NCBI GenBank assembly: GCA_905221605.1
Contig: CAJNDS010001835.1
Location: 219,101 to 283,100, forward strand
Length of the DNA: 64,000 nt
Source of the DNA: Symbiodinium natans
Lineage: Eukaryota; Sar; Dinophyceae; Suessiales; Symbiodiniaceae
Reading direction: 5' to 3'
In this document: positions 57,786 through 64,000 of the stretch, piece by piece
Layout of the letters: each line of letters starts with the position of its first letter
Numbering within the stretch: position 1 is the stretch's first letter
The notes under the pieces: model-generated
Databases searched by the model: none
Told to the model about the DNA's origin: nothing
What the model saw: the letters and a program-made list of their open reading frames with translations, nothing else
Translations under genes and position numbers: made by a program

Positions 57786-57802
57786 GTTAACACAGTGTTA
57801 AC
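57786..57802. repeat. short palindrome GTTAACAC-A-GTGTTAAC
   Basis: Eight-base arms around a single A, just upstream of the first visible ankyrin exon in minus-strand sense. Possibly chance; no other copy noticed. Confidence 0.6.
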
Positions 57803-59250
57803 ACGCTCTCCTGCATGCCACCATGTCAGCCAACCCCAAGAACCAAACACCTCAAGACCATAACTTGCTTCAGAAATCAAACCTCAAAGCCAGGCCTTGT
57901 GGCCCTCCGAGCATGCTGCATGCAAAGCATCCGTGCCCACTGTTGCGACCTGCTGCACAACTGAACCAGACGGCCACACGGAACACACAGACGTTCAAGT
58001 GCTGCCGCCCACGGCATGCAACAAACTTCGCTCAAGATTTGTCCAGGTGCAGGATATCACACGGAAGATATGGCAAAGGTTTACGAGCTAGATCCAGACA
58101 ACTCTCGAATCAAAGCAGAAATGCCTCACGAGGACTTGCACGGGTCAGCACTTCTCCTCATCGACTGGCTAACCAGGAACATCATAGAGTAACCAGCATG
58201 AGGCATCACACGACAATCGGGCTGCCCGTGGGATCTCGAGATGACTGCACAGTGAAGATGCGCTTCAATAGCCAAGTCACAACCGGGACCGATCTGCTGT
58301 GTATATATATATACATATGTACACATATACAGTCATATACAGATACATATATTAGTATGTATATCTACACAAAGCTCTATATATATATATATGTATTTAT
58401 CTGATCGTGCATTTCCCGCCGACTATCTCTGCAGCCAAGAGACTCACTCGGCGCAGGTCGCCCGCCTTCAAAACCATAGCTTACATATATCTGAGGCCAG
58501 TTCTGCTATGTTCTGCAACGACGGCCTTGGCATATCGAACAAGGTCTCGTGTGGCCCTCAGCAACAATCTGCATGTGAATGACAAGCCCAGGCTGCTACA
58601 GTATTGTCGTGGCTGCCGGCGTGTGGCGTCCATGGACAAGGCAACTGCGGTTCTTCTGTGTTGCACTTCGCCTCTGCTCATGGCCTCAAGCTCGAGAAGG
58701 AGCCTCTGCAACCTCACTCAGCCAGGCCACGGTGCACCGGAAGCACTGGAAGACCCCTCTCCTGGGCAGATGCCAAAGTTGCAGCCTTTGGGGTCTGGAA
58801 TGGTTTGTCTCCAAGTCAAGATGCCGGCCCAAAATACAGCATCGTCTGGAATCCGGAAGGCACGGGCATTGAACTATGATGAGCTTCTCATGCAGTAACA
58901 GCCCTGCCGAGCATCCGCTGGAGTTGTAGCTGCTGGAAGACTCCGAGTCCGTCCTGCAAGCTGAGTCTGCGAGTCGTCCTTACCTAGTGCGTGAGGCAGC
59001 ATGGGCACCCGCCAGAAGCAGCAGACTGTGGCTTCTGCAGAATTCCAAACCAACCGTTTTTGAAGCACTCTCGGGCCTTTCACGGGCTTTGACAGGCTTT
59101 CGGCCTGTAAACAAGTCCTACGATGTCCTGCGGGCACTGCCCGCGAATTTCAGCTCCCGCTCTTTGACAGAAACGGGTGAGCTCTATGCAGCAGGAATGA
59201 AACCATCTCTCCATTTGGAGACTAGTTTCTCGTGGTGTTGCTGCTAACTC
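57803..59250. other. no firmly supported gene; TATA-type microsatellite
   Basis: A TATATG/CATATA microsatellite covers about 58301-58395. Plus frames at about 58700-58880 and 59050-59230 (KPTVFEALSGLSRALTGF) are protein-like, but competing frames exist on the minus strand. Confidence 0.4.
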
Positions 59251-59252
59251 AC

Positions 59253-59450
59253 AGCGACACTCTTGTTTTCGCATTGTCTGCATTGTCTGCCGACGAACTG
59301 AGCTCCGTCGCCACTTCCTGCAGCCACGGGTCTCCACACGGAAAGCGCAAGGAGCAGTGTGCTCCAAGGGGAGGAACGAGGCCACAATGAGCTGCAACAA
59401 GTTGCAGCTTAGGGTCATTAACTTCCAGGATGGTTGATCTATGTGATCGA
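59253..59450 (-). CDS. probable exon with consensus GT donor
   Basis: A minus stretch reading ILEVNDPKLQLVAAHCGLVP, then GDPWLQEVATELSSSADNAD, that ends precisely at TCGCT|GTGAGT (59253). The codon use and composition are protein-like, while the reverse frames are not. A second coding-like minus stretch, about 59815-59640 (VIASVRSPLRRLKGHGEEVP), may be an upstream exon. No family recognised. Confidence 0.38.
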
Positions 59451-59489
59451 TATCGCCTTTGCCAGTACAGCTTTGTGGTCAGCATTCAT

Positions 59490-60720
59490 GCTGCATTACT
59501 GTCCCGGATGCGAACCAAGGATCTCAAGAACCGGCACGAAGGTGTCCTTGGCAAGCTGGATACGAGTAGCAGCAACGAGGCCCAACAACACTCACTGCTG
59601 GCGACTTGAGAAGCCGCGGCCGTCGTCAATTTGTGACTGCAACCACCAAACCAGCCCTGCACGAACTCAAGAGTTGCCCTGAAAGGCCCTCGTGGAGGAC
59701 ACCTTGCCCGCAAGCGAACGCTGCTGAACGCTGCCTGCGGGCATCGGGCACTTCTTCGCCGTGGCCCTTCAGCCGACGCAGTGGACTCCGCACGGAGGCG
59801 ATGACACCCGCCAAGTCCTCTAACGTTCGTCGTCATCTACCATCACGATGATCAGTGCGATTATGCATACTTTCTCTCGAAACCAGCACACGAGCACAGA
59901 CCCATAAATTGTCTATTAAATCTCCTGCAGCAGCGGTTCTCGATGAACCGCTTGACCTGAGATAGGAACAGGACATTACTCGCACCTCCGACCCCATCGA
60001 TGCACACAGTGGCGCTGTATTACCGTGTGTGTCTGCTTGCCCTTGCCCACATTTCATGTCTCGTCTGAGAGTCTGCACGGCAAGCCACTAGCTGAAGACT
60101 CTTCAGGGATGCGCTTAAGGACTTCATGGCATTGCGTCTCGATGAGGAGGTCAGAGGCGTGAATGGGTAAGTTGATGGTGATGAACCTGCAGAAATCATG
60201 CGTCGGGCTTCAATGGGCTTCAATGGGCTTCAATGGGCTTCAATGGGCTTCGGCGCGGCTTTACTTTTAAAAGGGGCCTGCAGAAGCTTCTGCGAGCCGA
60301 GCAGCACGCCAAGACTACACCAACACTGACTTGTGTGTGCTGTCCAGCCTGAAGAAGCTCTTGATCTTCTCCGCTGCTATCTGCAGGTCGGCATCGCCCC
60401 AAATAAGTGGCAGTTGGTGTTCATAGTAGGCAGCCTCTGCAGTTTCGTGGCCGCTCTGGCAATGGGCATTCCCCTCTACAGGCTCATGATGCAACTAATG
60501 TCCAAAAGCTTTTTACAGGACAATCGCGGCATCGAGCGCTCTTGTCCTAGCAATTCAGCCTGCGGGAACTGAAACTCCGGAAGATTCCTGCACAAAGTCG
60601 AGGCACTGAAAGGTGGTTGTACTGACAAAACAGCTGCACAGTCCACAAGTTGTTCTGGCAAGGCACACGGGAATAATCGCAGGCTTGCCCTTGGATGTGC
60701 TTTCCAGCTTGCCAAGCTGA
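59490..60720. other. no firmly supported gene; decamer repeat
   Basis: CAATGGGCTT is repeated exactly four times at 60211-60250, preceded by a partial copy. Weak minus frames (about 60140-60050, RRNAMKSLSASLKSL) may be coding. A plus frame near 60400-60500 is hydrophobic (WQLVFIVGSLCSFVAALAMG) but lacks splice evidence. Confidence 0.4.
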
Positions 60721-60724
60721 AGCA

Positions 60725-61135
60725 TCAACCTGACATCAAAGCTTTGAGACAAGGCGCAGAGTCATTCGACCAATGAAGACATGCCAGGAATGAAACCCGT
60801 CTTTCACACAAACGCTCTGCAAACAGCACCCCGACCATCCCAAAAACTAAGCTTCCAAAGCGATGTCTTCGTGATGGTTTAATTTTGTTCGCTACTGGAA
60901 GTGTGCAATGCAGCATCCGCATTGCATTTCGCAGACCTGTGGCACCTAGGACCTCATAGTTCGCAACGATGCAGGTGAAGCAAATGACCAAGCTTAGGCT
61001 GGCGTAGCAGCACCCCAGAAACATATTTGGCACAGGTGCTCCACGATGGCATGGAGCTGCAATATCGAAGACAGCGATCCGAAGGAGAGGAGCACCACCA
61101 AGGCACGACAGCGGGCAATGCAGTTCCTTGGCCAA
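60725..61135 (-). CDS. possible membrane protein exon
   Basis: An open 136-codon minus stretch. One hydrophobic segment (CCYASLSLVICFTCIVANY) is a plausible membrane helix and is followed by a basic region (NKIKPSRRHRFGSLVFGM) with a second short hydrophobic part. Composition is protein-like, but the exon boundaries are unknown and an overlapping minus frame competes upstream. No family recognised. Confidence 0.28.
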   Translation of the reverse strand: MAKELHCPLSCLGGAPLLRIAVFDIAAPCHRGAPVPNMFLGCCYASLSLVICFTCIVANYEVLGATGLRNAMRMLHCTLPVANKIKPSRRHRFGSLVFGMVGVLFAERLCERRVSFLACLHWSNDSAPCLKALMSG

Positions 61136-61139
61136 GGAA

Positions 61140-62350
61140 GCGGATTAAGATCACTACAATTCCTACAACTGGAACAACCGAAGGGATCCGAAAGGCTGCC
61201 GCTCTCCGGGTGGTCTGCAAGCTGCGCGCGTAGTGCCACAGTGCCGGACTCCTTTCTTTGGCCAAGCATCGCCATTCGGAACTGGTTCCTGTCCATGTCC
61301 ACCAGGCACGTGATACCTGAGTACCCCACCCGGAGATACCAGAGCAGGCATCCTTTGCTGCAGTATATGCAGTCTACTGCAGCACGCTGCCTAACAAGGC
61401 TTCCCTGTCATTGGTGCAGAGCTGTTTTCGAAGGCGCGAGTGCAGTCGAAATGCTCGTCCCGCTTGCCACGACGTCTGCATTCCTGGGTCGGGCAGGACT
61501 TGTCCTCTGCTCCGTACTGTACGTTGCTCTACTCGCTCGCTGCTTGCGTCGGGCGACATCTTGGAACATAGTATCGACACAGCCGCAGTTGCCTCATCAT
61601 TGCCAGGCTCTGAGGAAATAACGACCTCAGCAACACAACAGTCGAAAAGCGAAAGTGAATCGGGGCGTCTCCCATCCTGCAGTGCCGGACATGAAGGTTA
61701 AAAAAAGAAATGATAAATACCAAAACCAAACGAAGCGGCCAAGTCAGTCGTGTCCTCCGTCCTTACTGGCGGGATCCATGAGCATGGAGTGTTGATCAGC
61801 AAACTATCAGCAAGTTAAGAAGATCTGGGAAGGTTGTCGCGAATCACTTGCATCCGCACAGATGCAAGTGGTAAATTCATGGAGAAGTCCTGAACACCTT
61901 GCGATTCTTCGGAGGCGCTCAGCAGAGTCGTTGTTTTCCTTGAAGGGGGCTGTGTTCTTTCGGCCCTTCCTTAGGTGATTTCGAGATCGTTTGTTGACAG
62001 ATCAACTCCACGCTCAGCATCCAGCTCACAAGATTCTTGAGATTCTCAACTCTTCCCTGCCCATGGCGCCAAGACACCACCCTTGAATTGAAAGAGTTGC
62101 CAAGTCGTCCGCTAACCTGAGCAGCAGCAGATGTGTAGCACAGATAGCTCTGCCGTCACTTCGGAGCAACAGCAATGCACAATCTGCAGACTTGGAAGCA
62201 CGTCGAATCTGGGTGTTCCAACCAGGGAATCTTTGAACTCCTTCGCTGCTGTGTCATGTGCAGGAGCACAAACCCCCCCCCCTCCCCCCCGCCCCCCACG
62301 CCCGACAAGCAAGATGCAAAAGTACTTTTTCATTCAGCTGAAACAATGAC
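61140..62350. other. no firmly supported gene; C-rich tract
   Basis: The 191-codon plus frame at 61046-61621 and minus frames over the same DNA are equally plausible, so none is called. A C-rich tract lies at 62273-62299. Confidence 0.4.
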
Positions 62351-62355
62351 AAACA

Positions 62356-62775
62356 TCAACGCATCGAAGCTAACCAACTGTTCGGCTTTGGTCTGCAGGG
62401 GCATCTCAGACTTCGAGAGATATTTTTGGAATCAACAGCTGCGACTACGTCTCGATGTGAACCATGAAGATCCATGCAGTCTAGCACGAGTTTGTCTTTG
62501 CACACCAGGAGATCAAGCCCTATCATAACACTCAACGAGCTCAAGCCGCTTGCAAGACAAGGCTCGACACACGGGGTGCTGGGCCGTAACAAACCTGCAA
62601 AGGCCTCTCGGACATCCTCCATGCGAATGAAATAGCGAGCAAGATTGCAGCCACTCATGTCCAAGTATGACCTCAGCACAGAGCACGGGCGTAGCAGTGC
62701 ATGCGATGAAAATTTCAGCGTCAGCATATCCTTCGAAAATAGAAGTGCCTTCCTGCAGAAGGGCATGATGGTCAT
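62356..62775 (-). CDS. possible exon, unassigned
   Basis: Open minus stretch whose first half is protein-like (MTIMPFCRKALLFSKDMLTL, then RSYLDMSGCNLARYFIRMED and VREAFAGL). The second half is Cys/Pro/Ser rich and may be intronic. No splice sites confirmed and no family recognised. Confidence 0.27.
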   Translation of the reverse strand: MTIMPFCRKALLFSKDMLTLKFSSHALLRPCSVLRSYLDMSGCNLARYFIRMEDVREAFAGLLRPSTPCVEPCLASGLSSLSVMIGLDLLVCKDKLVLDCMDLHGSHRDVVAAVDSKNISRSLRCPCRPKPNSWLASMR

Positions 62776-62779
62776 GCCA

Positions 62780-63530
62780 GCAATTAGCTACCTGTCAGGA
62801 AGTGAGCCCACGCCTCCCATCCAAGTGTCCTTAAGCCAAGAGGCCGCAGGTAGTCCAAGTCGTTCAGCTTCTCATCAGAAGGCACAGCATAGCCTTTGGG
62901 ACTCTAGGTCGGTTGCATAGTTGCGTGCTTGCAAGATTCGTGACTGGCTACGAATGCAAAAAAGACATTGTATCAGTCTGCTTCCTGCCTATGATGAGGT
63001 ACTGAAGGCAGAAAGAAGCCTAAAGAGGCCCAAGGTGCTGGATGTCTTGACCCTCACAACTCTGGTGCCGCTCCTGATGCGACTGTCTACATATTGCTGG
63101 AAAGGCTGTCGGTCACCAGTCTTTAAAGGCACTGCTTGTGTTGTGTAAGGCGTCTGCTATCACGAAAGACCGGGAAGCATCATGCCAGTTGCTACTACCG
63201 AGCGCTGTCTCATGGCCATGACGTCCTGAAGGCAGTGACAATCTCGCCCACGCACCTGGCCGAAATATCGTAATTCAGCAAAGGGAACAACCATACCTCA
63301 CGGGTGATGTCTTACTTCGCGACCTCGCGGACGGTTTTAATGCCTTTTTTGGCCACTAGCAAGAACAAAACACATGCTTCTCAGGAAAAACGTAAACTCC
63401 TCAATCAGCTCGTCTAATCCGCCGGAGGTGTATAGGCCCTTTTTTTGCCTCAAATGGGTACCCCGCCTAGGAAACCGGGGTCCGCAAGCGGACGGTTCGC
63501 CAGGACCAGAGGCAGTTGAAGCCCCTCCCA
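62780..63530. other. no supported gene
   Basis: Short frames only. Confidence 0.4.
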
Positions 63531-63536
63531 GCAACC

Positions 63537-63746
63537 CCCCCCCCCCCCCCACCCCCCCCCAATCCCCCACCCCACCCCCCCCCCCCCCACCCCCCCCCAC
63601 CCCCACCCCCCCCAGCCCCCCCACCCCCCCCCCCCCCACTGCAGTTGAGAGTCTGAGCTTAAACCCCACATCTGAACCCTTAAGCCGAAGCACTCAACCG
63701 CCCCCTCCCTCCCCCTTCCCCTGCCCCCCTTCCCCCCCCTACCCCC
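63537..63746. repeat. C-rich tract
   Basis: About 200 bp consisting mostly of C with single A, T or G interruptions, the longest part being 63537-63638. It leads toward the telomere-like repeats at the window's right end. No G-rich partner is inside the window. Confidence 0.9.
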
Positions 63747-63841
63747 CTGAGGGGCCTGGCTCAACCCTACGATCAATCCAAGCCAAACCGTCTTGAAGTT
63801 GGTTCCAAAAAAAATCTAAACCCCAAAGCGTGAACCTTGAG

Positions 63842-63912
63842 CCCTAAGCCCTCAATCCTAGACTAAACCATAAACCATAAACCCGGAACCCTAAACCCTA
63901 AACCCTAAACCC
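63842..63912 (-). repeat. interstitial telomere-type repeats (CCCTAAA)
   Basis: Three exact CCCTAAA units plus CCC at 63889-63912, preceded by degenerate units (CCCTAAG, AACCATAAACCATAA). The orientation is opposite to the TTTAGGG block at 23.9 kb. Ordinary sequence follows, so this is not the physical chromosome end. Confidence 0.85.
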
Positions 63913-64000
63913 AACCCTTATTGCTTGGGGTCCAGCGACTTGGGCGCTGCGGAATCACCATGCTCACGCGGATGCGCTGGGCCGGGCCGAGGCGGGTCCG

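Overview
This is nuclear DNA of a dinoflagellate, most likely a Symbiodiniaceae-like alga. The decisive evidence is a complete 22-nt dinoflagellate spliced-leader sequence fossilised in the genome (minus strand 28104-28083). Supporting signs are GC-AG introns with AG|G acceptors, interstitial TTTAGGG/CCCTAAA telomere-type repeats, many long G/C homopolymers and microsatellites, and the near absence of long open frames outside low-complexity DNA. Nothing bacterial (operons, ribosome binding sites, CRISPR) is present, and I recognise no rRNA or tRNA gene.

The clearest locus is 26335-28119: a processed retrogene on the minus strand. It has a spliced leader at its 5' end, an intronless 433-codon frame made of degenerate ubiquitin units around an unrecognised ~286-residue insert, an A-rich 3' end, and a perfect 14-bp target-site duplication on both sides. 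Other genes are ordinary spliced genes seen as short exons. They are an ankyrin-repeat gene (57752-56844), a probable membrane/coiled-coil gene (24930-23235), an unassigned four-exon gene (53767-51820), a coiled-coil gene (20840-20428), several single exons, and a frameshifted Asp-box beta-propeller pseudogene (about 35860-35100). Nearly all exons with believable splice sites lie on the minus strand, as expected for unidirectional dinoflagellate gene arrays.

The repeat landscape is unusual. At 18418-19083 a ~0.67-kb foldback has two AT-rich ~240-bp arms capped by C-rich and G-rich homopolymers. At 48600-49548 another AT-rich island is bracketed by GnCn palindromes. At 7100-7293 a small poly-G/poly-C hairpin occurs. 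An inverted, internally repeated family fills 5992-6780. Interstitial telomeric repeats occur at 23868-23943 and 63842-63912.

Limits: exon calls rest on reading-frame quality and splice-site consistency judged by eye. No homology search was possible, and most proteins could not be assigned to a family. Candidate exons below confidence 0.35 should be treated as leads.
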